Part shown: positions 17,128-26,792 of the stretch, piece after piece
Layout: each line of letters opens with the position of its first letter
Position numbering within the stretch: the stretch's first letter is position 1
From: Povalibacter uvarum
GTDB lineage: Bacteria; Pseudomonadota; Gammaproteobacteria; Steroidobacterales; Steroidobacteraceae
Length of the DNA stretch: 64,000 bases
Direction of reading: 5' to 3'
Assembly: GCF_014202975.1 (NCBI RefSeq)
Contig: NZ_JACHHZ010000001.1
Coordinates: 682,001 to 746,000 of the forward strand
The notes under the pieces: model-generated
Seen by the model: only the letters and a program-made list of their open reading frames with translations
Told to the model about the DNA's origin: nothing
Database searches by the model: none
Made by a program: the position numbers and the translations under genes

Positions 17128-18036
17128 ATGGAAGTTACGACCGAATCAGCCAACACCTCGAACGCCCCAGCGAGGGCGCGTCAGGAGAGTCCTTTGCAGA
17201 ATGACGCTTCGTCACGGCAGTCCGGTACGCCGCGAATCTCCATCACCGTGGACGATACGCGCAAGGTGCGCACGCTCAACGTAAAGGCCGCCGTCGATAA
17301 CCTGAATTTCTACTACGGCCAGCATCGCGCGCTGAAGAACCTGACCATTCCGATTGCCGACAAGCAGGTGACTGCGCTCATCGGTCCGTCGGGCTGCGGC
17401 AAGAGCACGTTCCTGCGCTGCTTCAATCGCATGCACGACCTGCAGCCGGACACACGCTATGAAGGCAGCATCACGCTGCACCCGGACAACCTGAACCTCG
17501 TCGGTTCCGGCGTCGACCCCATCGAAGTGCGCATGCGCATCGGCATGGTGTTCCAGAAGCCGAATCCGTTCCCGAAGTCGATCTTCGAGAACGTTGCCTA
17601 CGGTCTGCGCCTGCGCGGTGTTCGTAATCGGGCGACGCTTGGCGAAGAAGTTGAGAAGGCGCTGCGCGGCGCCGCGCTGTGGGATGAAGTGAAGGATCGC
17701 CTGCAGGACTCCGCGTTGGCACTGTCGGGCGGCCAGATGCAGCGTCTGTGCATCGCTCGCGCACTCGCAACGACGCCTGAAATCCTGCTGTTCGACGAGC
17801 CGACCTCGGCGCTGGATCCGATTGCGACCGCGAAGATCGAGGAACTGATCTCGACGCTGCGCGACCAGGTGACGGTGCTGATCGTGACGCACAACATGCA
17901 GCAGGCCGCACGCGTATCCGACTACACCGCCTTCATGTATCTCGGCGAGCTGATCGAGTTCGACGAAGCGGCGAAGATCTTCACGAACCCGAGCAAGAAG
18001 GCGACGGAAGACTACATCACGGGACGATACGGTTAA
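17128..18036 (+). CDS. pstB: Phosphate ABC transporter ATP-binding protein PstB
   Basis: The 302-aa ATPase powers PstCA. Walker A is GPSGCGKST, the signature LSGGQMQRL, Walker [13 protein letters not shown], and the switch His is in VTHNMQQA. The core begins at about residue 50 (VDNLNFYYG). The N-terminus is about 45 residues longer than usual and Ser/Ala/Gln-rich, seemingly disordered. ATG 17128 has AAGG ten bases upstream; a GTG at 17119 is the alternative. Confidence 0.95.
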   Translation: MEVTTESANTSNAPARARQESPLQNDASSRQSGTPRISITVDDTRKVRTLNVKAAVDNLNFYYGQHRALKNLTIPIADKQVTALIGPSGCGKSTFLRCFNRMHDLQPDTRYEGSITLHPDNLNLVGSGVDPIEVRMRIGMVFQKPNPFPKSIFENVAYGLRLRGVRNRATLGEEVEKALRGAALWDEVKDRLQDSALALSGGQMQRLCIARALATTPEILLFDEPTSALDPIATAKIEELISTLRDQVTVLIVTHNMQQAARVSDYTAFMYLGELIEFDEAAKIFTNPSKKATEDYITGRYG

Positions 18037-18044
18037 GAGGCGTG

Positions 18045-18773
18045 ATGCCTTCCATCGCGCCGCCCACCGATCCCACCGAAGGCCATACCGCCAAGGTATT
18101 CGACGTCGCACTTGCCGAGTTGCGGCTGCACGTCGTGACGATGGGCGGTCTCGCGATCGACCAGGTCTCGACGGCCGTTCGGGCATTGCTGGATGGCGAT
18201 GCTTCTCTCGCGCAGGTCGTGCTCTCGCGCGAATCCCGGATCAACGAGTTCGAACGCAGCGTCGATCGCGAAGCGTTCCGTCTGATCGCCCTTCATCAGC
18301 CGATGGCCAGTGACCTGCGCATGGCCAAGGCAGTTTCGCGAATCACCGTGGAGCTGGAGCGGGTAGGCGACGAGGCGAAGAAGATCGCCCGGTTTGCAGG
18401 CCGCCTGGCCTCAGGTGAACCGACAGGTCCGGTGCGCGCCGTCGCGCGTTACCTGCGGCACATGGCCGATCTGACGACTGGAATGCTGCGGGAGGCTGTC
18501 CGGGCTCTCGACGAATCAGATCCCGATCTCGCGCGTGGCGTAGCAGGTCGCGATTCCGAACTGGATGCCGAGTTTGCTGCTGCCCTGCGCCAGCTTCTGA
18601 CGCTGGCGATGCAGGACCAGCGCTTCTTCAGCGCCACTATCGATACCGTGTTTGCGCTCAAGGGACTCGAGCGAGTCGGCGATCACGCCAAGAACATTGC
18701 CGAGCAAGTGCTCTTCGTCGCGAGCGGCGAAGACGTGAGGCACCAGAAGCAGGGCGATCCGGCGATCAAGTGA
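18045..18773 (+). CDS. phoU: Phosphate signalling protein PhoU (second copy)
   Basis: The 242-aa protein has two PhoU halves with LERVGDEAKKIARF and LERVGDHAKNIAEQ metal motifs. It is the classical pst-linked PhoU, seven bases after pstB with GAGG four bases before ATG 18045. It differs clearly from the first copy: Leu/Gly-rich helices and a shorter C-terminus. Functional split between the two copies is unknown. Confidence 0.93.
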   Translation: MPSIAPPTDPTEGHTAKVFDVALAELRLHVVTMGGLAIDQVSTAVRALLDGDASLAQVVLSRESRINEFERSVDREAFRLIALHQPMASDLRMAKAVSRITVELERVGDEAKKIARFAGRLASGEPTGPVRAVARYLRHMADLTTGMLREAVRALDESDPDLARGVAGRDSELDAEFAAALRQLLTLAMQDQRFFSATIDTVFALKGLERVGDHAKNIAEQVLFVASGEDVRHQKQGDPAIK

Positions 18774-18791
18774 TCCGGGTCTCTTGCCTGG

Positions 18792-19607
18792 TCACTCTCT
18801 CAACAGTTCGTTGATGCTGACCTTCGCGCGTGTCTGCGCATCGACGCGTTTGACGATCACCGCGCAGTAAAGGTTGTACTTGTTGTTGCGGGGCAGGGAG
18901 CCCGAGACCACGACGGCGCCCGCGGGCACACGGCCGTAAGTCACTTCGTCGCGTTCGCGATCGTAGATCGGCGTGCTGGCGCCGATGAACACACCCATCG
19001 AGATCACCGCGCCTTCCTCGACGATGACACCCTCGACGATTTCCGAGCGTGCGCCGATGAAGCAGTTGTCTTCGATGATCGTCGGGTTCGCCTGCACGGG
19101 TTCCAGAACGCCGCCGAGTCCCGCACCCCCTGACAGGTGAACGTTGCGTCCGACCTGGGCACACGAGCCGACGGTAGCCCAGGTGTCGACCATCGTCCCT
19201 TCGCCGACGTAGGCGCCGATGTTCACATAGGACGGCATCAGGATCGCGTTGGGCGCAACGAATGCGCCGCGTCGCACGACCGCATGCGGTACGACACGAA
19301 CGCCTTCGCTGCGGAAGCGCGCCTCGTCATAGCCCGCGTGCTTGAGCGGGACCTTGTCGAAGAACTTCGTGAAGCCCGCGTCGATCACGCGGTTGTCGTT
19401 GAGACGGAACGAGAGCAGCACCGCCTTCTTCAGCCACTGATTGACGTGCCAGGCCCCGTCGCGTTTCTCCGCGACCCGCGCCTTGCCGCTGTCGAGCAGG
19501 GTGATCGCTTCTTCGACCGCATTGCGGACGTCGGCCGGATGGTTGCCCGGCGAGAACTGGGTGCGCTGTTCGAAGGCGGCATCGATCAGGGAGGCGAGGG
19601 TGGACAT
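18792..19607 (-). CDS. dapD: Tetrahydrodipicolinate N-succinyltransferase
   Basis: The 271-aa left-handed beta-helix acyltransferase transfers succinyl from succinyl-CoA to tetrahydrodipicolinate in the DAP/lysine pathway. Hexapeptide repeats run through the middle ([38 protein letters not shown]), and the C-terminus is [22 protein letters not shown]. The ATG at 19607 gives the normal length. It is followed upstream by dapC, the next enzyme of the pathway, on the same strand. Confidence 0.95.
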   Translation of the reverse strand: MSTLASLIDAAFEQRTQFSPGNHPADVRNAVEEAITLLDSGKARVAEKRDGAWHVNQWLKKAVLLSFRLNDNRVIDAGFTKFFDKVPLKHAGYDEARFRSEGVRVVPHAVVRRGAFVAPNAILMPSYVNIGAYVGEGTMVDTWATVGSCAQVGRNVHLSGGAGLGGVLEPVQANPTIIEDNCFIGARSEIVEGVIVEEGAVISMGVFIGASTPIYDRERDEVTYGRVPAGAVVVSGSLPRNNKYNLYCAVIVKRVDAQTRAKVSINELLRE

Positions 19608-19654
19608 GGGTGAGGACGTGATGGGTGATGAAGTAATGCGGTGATGACGGGAGT

Positions 19655-20848
19655 CTACCCGTTCGCGACGAAGGCGCGAATGCGCTGCGCCGCCTCTTCG
19701 CACTCCGGCACGTTGGCCACCAGCGATATCCGGACGCGGCCGCGTCCGGGATTGACGCCGTTCGATTCGCGGGCGATGTAGCTGCCGGGAAGGACCGTGA
19801 CGTTCTGCGTTTCGAACAGTCCGCGCGTAAACCGCTCGTCGTCCTTCACTTTGGGCCAGAGATAGAAGCTGGCGTCCGGCGCTTCGACTTCCATCACCGA
19901 CCTCAGGATCGGCAGCACCTTCGCGAACTTCTGCCGATAGAGCGATCGGTTCTCGATGACGTGCTGATCGTCGTTCCACGCCGGGATGCTGGCGAGTTGT
20001 GTATGAACGGGCATCGCGCAGCCGTGGTAGGTGCGGTAGAGAAGGAAGGGTTTGATCACGGCCGGATCGCCCGCAACGAAGCCGGACCGCAAGCCCGGAA
20101 CGCTGGAGCGTTTCGACAGGCTGTGGAAGATCAGGCAGCGCTCGAACCGGCTGTGGCCAGCGGCCAGAGCCGCTTGCAGCAATCCGGGCGGCGGATTGGA
20201 TTCGTCCAGGTAAATCTCGCTGTAGCACTCATCCGAGGCGACGATGAAGTCGTAGCGATCCGCGAGCTCCAGCGCACGCTTGAGATAGTCGATGCTCGCA
20301 ACCGCGCCGGTCGGGTTGCCGGGCGAGCAGAGGAACAGCAGCTGGCAACGATTCCAGACTTCAGGCGGCACGCCGTCGAGATCGGGCAGGTCGGTGTGCT
20401 GCTTGTCGTTGCCCATGAACCACGGCTCGGCGCCCGCCAGCAACGCTGCGCCTTCGTAGATCTGATAGAACGGATTCGGCATCACCATCAGCGGCTGGGC
20501 GCTGCGATCCGTGATGGCCTGAGCGGCAGCGAACAATGCTTCGCGCGTGCCGTTCACCGGGAGAACCATCGTTTCCGGATCGACTGCATTCGGTGGCAGG
20601 CGGAAGCGCCGCGTCAGCCAGTCTGCGATCGCCTGACGCAGCGGTTGCACGCCCAGCGTGAGCGGATAGGCGCCGAGCGTCGACAGATTCGCGGTAATGG
20701 CTTCCAGGATGAACGACGGCGGCGTGTGACGCGGCTCGCCGATGTACATCGCGATCGGTGAAAGGTTCGCGGGAGGCTGAGCGCCAGCCAGCAAAGCGCG
20801 CAAGCGCTCGAAGGGGTACGGCTGGAGCCGCGCCAGCGAAGGATTCAT
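19655..20848 (-). CDS. dapC: Succinyldiaminopimelate transaminase
   Basis: The 397-aa fold-type I PLP aminotransferase has the PLP-lysine in [23 protein letters not shown] and [12 protein letters not shown], and the C-terminal RVRISLV with the carboxylate-binding Arg. It matches the DapC subgroup that makes N-succinyl-LL-DAP, and its position next to dapD supports the specificity. A heptamer repeat fills the gap to glnD. Confidence 0.92.
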   Translation of the reverse strand: MNPSLARLQPYPFERLRALLAGAQPPANLSPIAMYIGEPRHTPPSFILEAITANLSTLGAYPLTLGVQPLRQAIADWLTRRFRLPPNAVDPETMVLPVNGTREALFAAAQAITDRSAQPLMVMPNPFYQIYEGAALLAGAEPWFMGNDKQHTDLPDLDGVPPEVWNRCQLLFLCSPGNPTGAVASIDYLKRALELADRYDFIVASDECYSEIYLDESNPPPGLLQAALAAGHSRFERCLIFHSLSKRSSVPGLRSGFVAGDPAVIKPFLLYRTYHGCAMPVHTQLASIPAWNDDQHVIENRSLYRQKFAKVLPILRSVMEVEAPDASFYLWPKVKDDERFTRGLFETQNVTVLPGSYIARESNGVNPGRGRVRISLVANVPECEEAAQRIRAFVANG

Positions 20849-20856
20849 AGAGAGAA

Positions 20857-20891
20857 GCGGTTGGCGGTTAGCGGTTGGCGGTTAGCGGAAG
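20857..20891. repeat. Heptamer tandem repeat in the glnD-dapC gap
   Basis: Units GCGGTTG, GCGGTTA, GCGGTTG, GCGGTTA and GCGGAAG run end to end, preceded by GAA. The array starts nine bases before the dapC start codon (dapC reads on the minus strand), within its leader. Confidence 0.85.
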
Positions 20892-20912
20892 TCGGAAGAG
20901 AGAGCGACCTTC

Positions 20913-23609
20913 TCATTCTCTGCGGTCCAGCGATTCACTGAGACGTGCTGCAAGTCTTTCGCGCGCGGCGGCGTCAAGGCGGCTGCCTTTTTCGCCGGTG
21001 ACGTAGAACACGTCTTCGGCGCGCTCGCCGACGGTCATGATCTTCGAGGTGTAGATCTCGACGCGTTCGTTCATGAACACCTTGGCAACCTGTGACAGCA
21101 GGCCGGGGCGGTCGCCGGCGATGAGTTCGACGATGGTGCGCTGGTTGACCGGGTCGTCGACGAAGGTGATCTGCGTTGCCGTCGTGAACATCCGCACCTG
21201 GCGGGGTGCGCGTCGCGTCACAGTGGCCACGCGGGAGTCATCGGGCTTCGACAGTTCGTGGGCGAGTTGCTGCTCGATATCGCGGATGCGGCCGAGGTCG
21301 GTGAGCTCGGCGCCCGTGTCTTCGAGAACGTGGTAGACGTCGACGCTGAAGCCATCGGCTGTCGGCGTGATGCGTGCGTCGACGATGTTCAGGCCCAGCT
21401 GGTCCAGAAGGGCGGTGGTGCGCGCGAAGCTGTGCTGTGTTTGCGGCGTGTAGGTCGAGATGCCGGTACCGCCGCGACCAGACTGCTGTTGCACTGACAC
21501 GATCGATGAGCGCTCGTCGAGTTTGACCTCGCACAGCAGTTGCGTGTGCCAGGCAATCTCTTCGGGCATGTGCCGCAGGAAGTAGGCGTCCGTGAAACGC
21601 TGCCACACTTCATCGACCTTCGTTCCGGCAACGCCTGCGCGGGTGAGAAGCTCGCGTGCCTTCGCCTGCGTTTCCGCGATCAGCTCGTCCTGATCGATCG
21701 GGCTTTCCAGTCCGCGGCGCAGTGCCTGCTTCGTCCGCTCGTAGAACTCGGAGAAGAGCGACGCTTTCCAGTTGTTCCACAGCTTCGGATTGGTGCCGCG
21801 CACGTCGGAGACGGTCAGCACATAGAGATAATCGAGGTGGGTCTGGTCGCCGACGTGCTTGGCGAACTCGTGCAGGACCTTCGGATCGCTGATGTCCTTC
21901 TTCTGTGCGGTGACGGACAGAATGAGGTGATTGCGAACGAGCCACGCGACGAGTCGCGCGTCGTAGCGCGACAGCCCTTGCTCGAGACAGAACGCCTCGG
22001 CGTCCACTGAACCGAGCTCGGAGTGATCGCCGCCGCGTCCCTTGGCGATGTCGTGGAAGATTGCCGCGAGATAGGCCAGCTCCGGCTTCGGCAGCGACTG
22101 CATGATCCGCGACAGGGCGGGGAATTCGTGGTCGTACTTCGGCATCGCCAGTCGACGCAGGTTGCTGACCACGAACAGGGTGTGTGCATCGACCGTGTAC
22201 GCATGGAACAGGTCGTACTGCATTCGCCCGACGATTCGACCGAACGCAGGAATGTAGCGGCCAAGCACACCGTACAGGTTCATCCGCCGCAGCTCATGAG
22301 TTACGCCCACCGGTGCGCTCAGGATCTCGAAGAACAGGCGATGGTTGCGCGGGTGCTGGCGGAACTCTTCGTCGATCAGCCACAGATGACGTGTGACCTG
22401 GCGGATGGTCGACGCCCGTACGCCGCGGATCTGCGGGTGCTGTTCGATGACCACGAACAGTTCGAGCAGCGCCGACGGGTAGCGATCGAAGACATCCTCG
22501 TTCGTGACTTCGACGTAGTCGTTGCGGATCTGGAAGCGCGGATTGACCGGCACGGGGGGCAGGTGCGCATCGGACAGGATGGCTTCGCGAAAAAGCTGCA
22601 GCAGCATTTCGTTCAGCAGGCTGACGTCCATCGCCGTGCGGTAGTACCGCTGCATGAACTGTTCGACCGCGAGCGTGTACGTCGCGTCTTCGTAGCCGAA
22701 CATCTTCGCGAGCTTGATCTGGTGATCGAACAGCAGGCGATCTTCGCGACGGTTCGTCAGTACGTGCAGCGCGAACCGGACTTTCCACAGGAATGACTGC
22801 GCGGTCTTCAGCTTGCGCAGCTCGCTCCGCGTCAGGAAGCCGTGATCCACCAGCTCATCGAGCGAGTCGGCATTGAAATGGCGCTTGGCGACCCAGCCGA
22901 TCGTCTGGATGTCGCGCAGACCCCCCGGACTCGATTTGACGTTCGGTTCGAGGTTGTAGGCAGTATCGTGATAGCGATGATGACGCGCCGTCTGTTCCGC
23001 GACCTTCGCTTCGAAAAAATCACGCGTCGGCCACACACGTTCTGGTGCGAGTGCGCGTCGCATCGCGTCGAACAGCTGTTCCGGACCGGTGAGCAGGCGC
23101 GCTTCGATCATCGTCGTGGCGACGCTTACGTCGGCAGCGGCTTCGCGCTGACAGTCGTCGATCGTCCGGACGCTGTGACCGACCTCGAGGCCGATGTCCC
23201 ACATGAACGTGAGGAAGCGTTCGAGATTCGCCTGCCAGGGCATCGATTCGCTCTTCGGCAGCAGAATCATGATGTCGATGTCGGAGCACAGGTTCAGCTC
23301 GCCTCGGCCGTAGCCGCCCACGGAGATCAATGCGACATCGCGTGCGCCGACATGCTGGGCCCAGGCGGTCTTCAGCAGCATGTCGACGAGCCGGGCGCGG
23401 TCGCGCACCAGGCGTTCGACCGGTTCGTCGTCCAGGAAGCGCTGCTTGAGGCGATTGTCGCCCTCGGTCAGCGCGGAGCGGAACGCTGCGATGTCCTGAC
23501 CACTCTGCGCAGCGGCCAGCGTCTGCTGCAGACTGTTCAGATAGTCCCACGGCGGATCGCTGACGGTCGTCGACAGTTCTTCGAGATCTTCGGGCGTGAC
23601 AACGGGCAT
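20913..23609 (-). CDS. glnD: Protein-PII uridylyltransferase / uridylyl-removing enzyme
   Basis: The 898-aa bifunctional nitrogen sensor uridylylates PII when glutamine is low. The nucleotidyltransferase site is SVGGYGRGELNLCSDIDIMIL (residues 97-117, Asp110 and Asp112). A central HD phosphohydrolase domain contains FHDIAKGRGGDHSELG. Two C-terminal ACT domains bind glutamine (VDVYHVLEDTGAEL and GDRPGLLSQVAKVF). Length is typical. It sits between dapC and map on the minus strand, the usual glnD-map neighbourhood. Confidence 0.96.
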   Translation of the reverse strand: MPVVTPEDLEELSTTVSDPPWDYLNSLQQTLAAAQSGQDIAAFRSALTEGDNRLKQRFLDDEPVERLVRDRARLVDMLLKTAWAQHVGARDVALISVGGYGRGELNLCSDIDIMILLPKSESMPWQANLERFLTFMWDIGLEVGHSVRTIDDCQREAAADVSVATTMIEARLLTGPEQLFDAMRRALAPERVWPTRDFFEAKVAEQTARHHRYHDTAYNLEPNVKSSPGGLRDIQTIGWVAKRHFNADSLDELVDHGFLTRSELRKLKTAQSFLWKVRFALHVLTNRREDRLLFDHQIKLAKMFGYEDATYTLAVEQFMQRYYRTAMDVSLLNEMLLQLFREAILSDAHLPPVPVNPRFQIRNDYVEVTNEDVFDRYPSALLELFVVIEQHPQIRGVRASTIRQVTRHLWLIDEEFRQHPRNHRLFFEILSAPVGVTHELRRMNLYGVLGRYIPAFGRIVGRMQYDLFHAYTVDAHTLFVVSNLRRLAMPKYDHEFPALSRIMQSLPKPELAYLAAIFHDIAKGRGGDHSELGSVDAEAFCLEQGLSRYDARLVAWLVRNHLILSVTAQKKDISDPKVLHEFAKHVGDQTHLDYLYVLTVSDVRGTNPKLWNNWKASLFSEFYERTKQALRRGLESPIDQDELIAETQAKARELLTRAGVAGTKVDEVWQRFTDAYFLRHMPEEIAWHTQLLCEVKLDERSSIVSVQQQSGRGGTGISTYTPQTQHSFARTTALLDQLGLNIVDARITPTADGFSVDVYHVLEDTGAELTDLGRIRDIEQQLAHELSKPDDSRVATVTRRAPRQVRMFTTATQITFVDDPVNQRTIVELIAGDRPGLLSQVAKVFMNERVEIYTSKIMTVGERAEDVFYVTGEKGSRLDAAARERLAARLSESLDRRE

Positions 23610-23624
23610 GAGGTCGTTCGGTCG

Positions 23625-24398
23625 TTATTGGCTCGAGCGCTCTGCCGCGCAGAGCGTAAGCACTTCATATCCGGATTCTGTTACGAGGACGGTGTGCTCC
23701 CACTGAGCCGACAGCGAGTGGTCCTTGGTGACGACCGTCCAGCCATCGGCGAGCAGCTTCACGTCCCGTTTGCCGGCGTTGATCATGGGCTCGACCGTGA
23801 AAGTCATGCCCGGCGCCAGCTCCAGCCCCGGTTCGCGCTGCCGATAATGCAACACCTGCGGATCTTCGTGAAATATTCGGCCGATCCCATGTCCGCAATA
23901 TTCGCGCACGATCGAGAGGTGCAGCGGATCGATCATCGTCTGGATGGCCGAACCGATGTCACCGATGCGGGCTCCGGGACGGATCTGCCGGATGCCGGTC
24001 CACATGGCCTGATGGGTGACGTCCATGAGTCTTTGCGCGGCGGGCGCCACTTTGCCGACGGCGAACATCCGGCTCGTGTCGCCGTGCCAGCCGTCTTTGA
24101 TGACGGTGACGTCGATGTTGATGATGTCGCCCTGCTTGAGACGGCGATCGCCCGGGATGCCGTGGCAGACGACATGGTTGACGGACGTGCAGACCGATTT
24201 CGGGAACCCCCGGTAATTGAGCGGGGCAGGGATGGCGCGCTGCACATTCACGATGTATTCGTGGCAGCGGTCGTTGATCTCGTCCGTGGTGGCGCCCGCA
24301 ACGACGTGCGGGGCGATCATGTCGAGAACGTCGGCTGCCAGCCGCCCGGCCTCGCGCATGCCTTCCTGTTCGGCGGGGGTTTTGATGGTCACCTGCAT
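23625..24398 (-). CDS. map: Methionine aminopeptidase type I
   Basis: The 257-aa pita-bread metallopeptidase removes N-terminal Met from new proteins. The five metal ligands are recognisable: Asp in NIDVTVIKDGWHGD (two), His in YCGHGIGRIFHE, Glu in MTFTVEPMIN and Glu in WEHTVLV. The substrate His is in HVVCHGIP. It is divergent from rpsB, as in many proteobacteria, and fifteen bases upstream of glnD. Confidence 0.96.
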   Translation of the reverse strand: MQVTIKTPAEQEGMREAGRLAADVLDMIAPHVVAGATTDEINDRCHEYIVNVQRAIPAPLNYRGFPKSVCTSVNHVVCHGIPGDRRLKQGDIINIDVTVIKDGWHGDTSRMFAVGKVAPAAQRLMDVTHQAMWTGIRQIRPGARIGDIGSAIQTMIDPLHLSIVREYCGHGIGRIFHEDPQVLHYRQREPGLELAPGMTFTVEPMINAGKRDVKLLADGWTVVTKDHSLSAQWEHTVLVTESGYEVLTLCAAERSSQ

Positions 24399-24774
24399 GT
24401 CGGGGTCAGATTCAGTTACGGATTAGGGGAAACCGGCAGTCCCGGCCACGATCGGCCGGCCGCCGGGGCGGCAGGCCGCGTCAGGCGGCAGTATGAGGGT
24501 CGGGACGCCGGATGGAAGCCCCGGATCGAAGTCCGGGATCAGGAATTCACCGGGCCGGAGCCGGTTACTTTCCGGGAAAAAACTTGTGGCTGATCATTGA
24601 GTTTATGGTATAAAGCGCGCGCTTTTTTGGCAACGAATCGTCCTTAACCATCTCTCACACTGGCCGTCACGTGCGGCGGGGTGCCTGGGAAAACCGCACA
24701 GGGCTCGTCCCTGAACGGATTCTTCAGGTCGCCGTATGGGACCAGTGGAGGCTCAACCCCTTTAGGAGTTTGCT
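24399..24774 (+). other. map-rpsB divergent region and rpsB leader (376 bases)
   Basis: No gene is visible. The right half carries the rpsB promoter and a leader of about 150 bases that contains hairpin-prone GC blocks (CAGGG/CCCTG at 24699-24712). It ends with AGGAG six bases before the rpsB ATG. S2 represses its own mRNA through such leaders in other gammaproteobacteria, so a similar control is plausible but not shown. Confidence 0.45.
24606..24614 (+). promoter_or_regulatory. Extended -10 promoter of rpsB-tsf
   Basis: TGGTATAAA is an extended -10 (TGn plus TATAAA). The nearest -35-like hexamer, TTGTGG at 24584-24589, is 19 bases away. GCGCGCGC follows, a GC-rich discriminator common at stringently controlled ribosomal promoters. 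Confidence 0.6.
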
Positions 24775-25740
24775 ATGTCCGGCATGTCCATGCGACAGAT
24801 GCTGGAAGCGGGCGTCCATTTCGGACACCAGACCCGCTTCTGGAACCCCAAGATGGCTCAGTTCATCTTCGGCGAACGTAACCGAATCCATATCATCAAT
24901 CTCGAGAAGACGCTGCCCATGTACAACGAGGCGGCGACCTTCATCCGCCAGGTTGTCGCCGACGGCGGCAAGGTGCTCTTCGTCGGCACCAAGCGCTCGG
25001 CCCGCGAAGCCATCAAGACCGAAGCTGCCCGTTGCGGCATGCCTTACGTCAGCCATCGCTGGCTCGGCGGCATGCTCACCAACTTCAAGACCGTCCGTCA
25101 GTCGATCAAGCGCCTCACGTCGCTCGATGAATCGGCTGCGAACGGCACCCTCGAACAGCACAGCAAGCGCGAAGCGCAGGGCCTGCGCCGCGAGCGCGAG
25201 AAGCTCGAGCGCAGCCTCGGCGGCATCAAGGACATGGAGTCCCTCCCGGACGTCCTGTTCGTGATCGACGTCGGTCATGAGCGCATTGCGATCCACGAAG
25301 CCAAGAAGCTGGGTATCCCGGTCGTCGCGGTCGTCGACACGAATTGCGCGCCGGACGACGTCGATTTCGTCATCCCGGGCAACGATGACGCCATGCGCGC
25401 CATCCAGCTCTACGGCGCGGGCATTGCCGACGCAGTGATCGAAGGCCGGTCGTCGGCCCCCGAAGTGCCGGCTGGCGAAGACGAGTTCGTCGAGCTCGAT
25501 GCGGAAGGCAAGCCGAAGCCGAAGGCTGCGGCAGGTGCTGCACCGGCCGCACGTCGCGGCGGTGGCAAGGCCGCAGCTGTCAAGAAGAAGGCCGCTACCC
25601 GCAAGCGTCCGTCGCCGGACGAGATTCCGGCTGCACCGGCTGCAGACCTGGATGACGTCGATTCCGACACCAGCGCCGCCGATGTGATGGCGAGCCGTCG
25701 CGCTTCCCTGCGCAAGCCTGCTACGCCGACCGCGGAGTGA
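24775..25740 (+). CDS. rpsB: Small ribosomal subunit protein S2 with long C-terminal tail
   Basis: The 321-aa protein matches S2 from [19 protein letters not shown] through [13 protein letters not shown]2 is normally near 240-250 residues; here an extra tail spans about 243-321. It has a Lys/Ala/Arg-rich part ([32 protein letters not shown]) and then an acidic stretch ([13 protein letters not shown]). AGGAG six bases upstream fixes the start. It leads the tsf operon and is three bases from tsf. Confidence 0.96.
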   Translation: MSGMSMRQMLEAGVHFGHQTRFWNPKMAQFIFGERNRIHIINLEKTLPMYNEAATFIRQVVADGGKVLFVGTKRSAREAIKTEAARCGMPYVSHRWLGGMLTNFKTVRQSIKRLTSLDESAANGTLEQHSKREAQGLRREREKLERSLGGIKDMESLPDVLFVIDVGHERIAIHEAKKLGIPVVAVVDTNCAPDDVDFVIPGNDDAMRAIQLYGAGIADAVIEGRSSAPEVPAGEDEFVELDAEGKPKPKAAAGAAPAARRGGGKAAAVKKKAATRKRPSPDEIPAAPAADLDDVDSDTSAADVMASRRASLRKPATPTAE

Positions 25741-25743
25741 TTC

Positions 25744-26652
25744 ATGGCCGTTACAGCTGAAGCAGTGAAGCAGCTCCGCGAGCGCACCGGCGCGGGGATG
25801 ATGGAGTGCAAGAAGGCACTCACCGAGACCAACGGTGATCTGGACGCCGCGGCGGAGCTGATGCGCAAGGCGGGCCTCGCGAAGGCCGACAAGAAGGCTG
25901 CCCGCGTTGCCGCCGAAGGCGTGATCGTCATCGAGCGCTCGGCCGATGCGAAGCGCGCCGCGATCGTCGAAGTGAATTGCGAAACCGACTTCGTCGCCCG
26001 CGAGAACGACTTCAAGGGATTCGCCACCAGCGTTGCCAAGGCTGCGCTCGCCCAGCGTCCCGCGTCGCTCGAAGCGCTGCTGGCTGCCAAGTCCGAGAGC
26101 GGTTCGACGCTCGATGAAGTCCGTCGCGCACTGATCGCCAAGATCGGCGAGAACATCAGCGTGCGTCGCTTCGACCTCGTCGAGTCGCCTGTCGTCATTG
26201 GTGCGTACCTGCACGGATCGCGCATCGGTGCACTCGTCTCCCTGACGAAGGGCGAAGAGGCGACGGCGAAGGACATCGCGATGCACGTCGCCGCGATCAA
26301 TCCGCCGCACGTGTCTTCGGCCGAGATTCCGGCCGACCTGGTCGCCAAGGAAAAGGAAATCCACACGGAGACGACCAAGGCCGATCCGAAGCTCGCCGGC
26401 AAGCCGGAAGCGATCATCGCGAAGGCGGTGGAAGGCAAGATCCGCAAGTGGATGAGCGAGATCACGCTGCTCGGCCAGCCGTTCGTGAAGGACGACAAGC
26501 AGAGCGTCGAGCAATACCTCAAGCAGGCGGGCGCGGAAGTGGCCTCGTTCGTGCGTTACGAGGTAGGCGCCGGCATCGAGAAGAAGCAGGAAGACTTTGC
26601 CGAGGAAGTCAGGAAGCAGGTGGAGAATTCCAAGGCTCCACCGGCGAAGTGA
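25744..26652 (+). CDS. tsf: Elongation factor Ts
   Basis: The 302-aa nucleotide exchange factor for EF-Tu. The TDFV-type exchange motif (NCETDFVARENDF) and N-terminal UBA-like part (LRERTGAGMMECKKALTE) are intact. It follows rpsB by three bases and ends before a strong hairpin. Confidence 0.96.
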   Translation: MAVTAEAVKQLRERTGAGMMECKKALTETNGDLDAAAELMRKAGLAKADKKAARVAAEGVIVIERSADAKRAAIVEVNCETDFVARENDFKGFATSVAKAALAQRPASLEALLAAKSESGSTLDEVRRALIAKIGENISVRRFDLVESPVVIGAYLHGSRIGALVSLTKGEEATAKDIAMHVAAINPPHVSSAEIPADLVAKEKEIHTETTKADPKLAGKPEAIIAKAVEGKIRKWMSEITLLGQPFVKDDKQSVEQYLKQAGAEVASFVRYEVGAGIEKKQEDFAEEVRKQVENSKAPPAK

Positions 26653-26670
26653 TTCATCGGTCGTGATTGA

Positions 26671-26696
26671 GAGAACCCCGCCCCGGCGGGGTTCTC
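26671..26696 (+). terminator. Strong hairpin after tsf
   Basis: GAGAACCCCGCC pairs perfectly with GGCGGGGTTCTC around a CC tip. It lacks a T-run, and a TATAAT follows at once, so termination may be partial. Confidence 0.6.
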
Positions 26697-26702
26697 TATA
26701 AT
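26697..26702 (+). promoter_or_regulatory. Candidate -10 of a pyrH promoter
   Basis: TATAAT lies immediately after the tsf hairpin and about 90 bases before the pyrH ATG. The -35 zone falls inside the hairpin stem and is not consensus. Confidence 0.4.
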
Positions 26703-26792
26703 GGGCGCCGGAAGTGGCGCCAGGGCGGACGCGAAATCCTCGTCGCCGGATCGGCCCCGGCCCTCTTCAGCATCCGGCTTCCAGGCAGGACT

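Noticed and set aside
19608-19654. GTGATG-rich spacer between dapC and dapD as another heptamer array
   Set aside because: Steps vary between seven and eight bases and the fixed GAAGCGG edge is missing, so it was not listed as a repeat.
22842-24593. A 583-codon plus-strand open frame over glnD and map
   Set aside because: Antisense to two well-supported genes and rich in Arg/Asp/Val without any motif.
24399-24774. tRNA or known riboswitch before rpsB
   Set aside because: No cloverleaf, T-loop sequence or riboswitch core could be found.
24724-26514. A 596-codon minus-strand open frame over rpsB and tsf
   Set aside because: Shadow of two essential genes; no ribosome site or domain.
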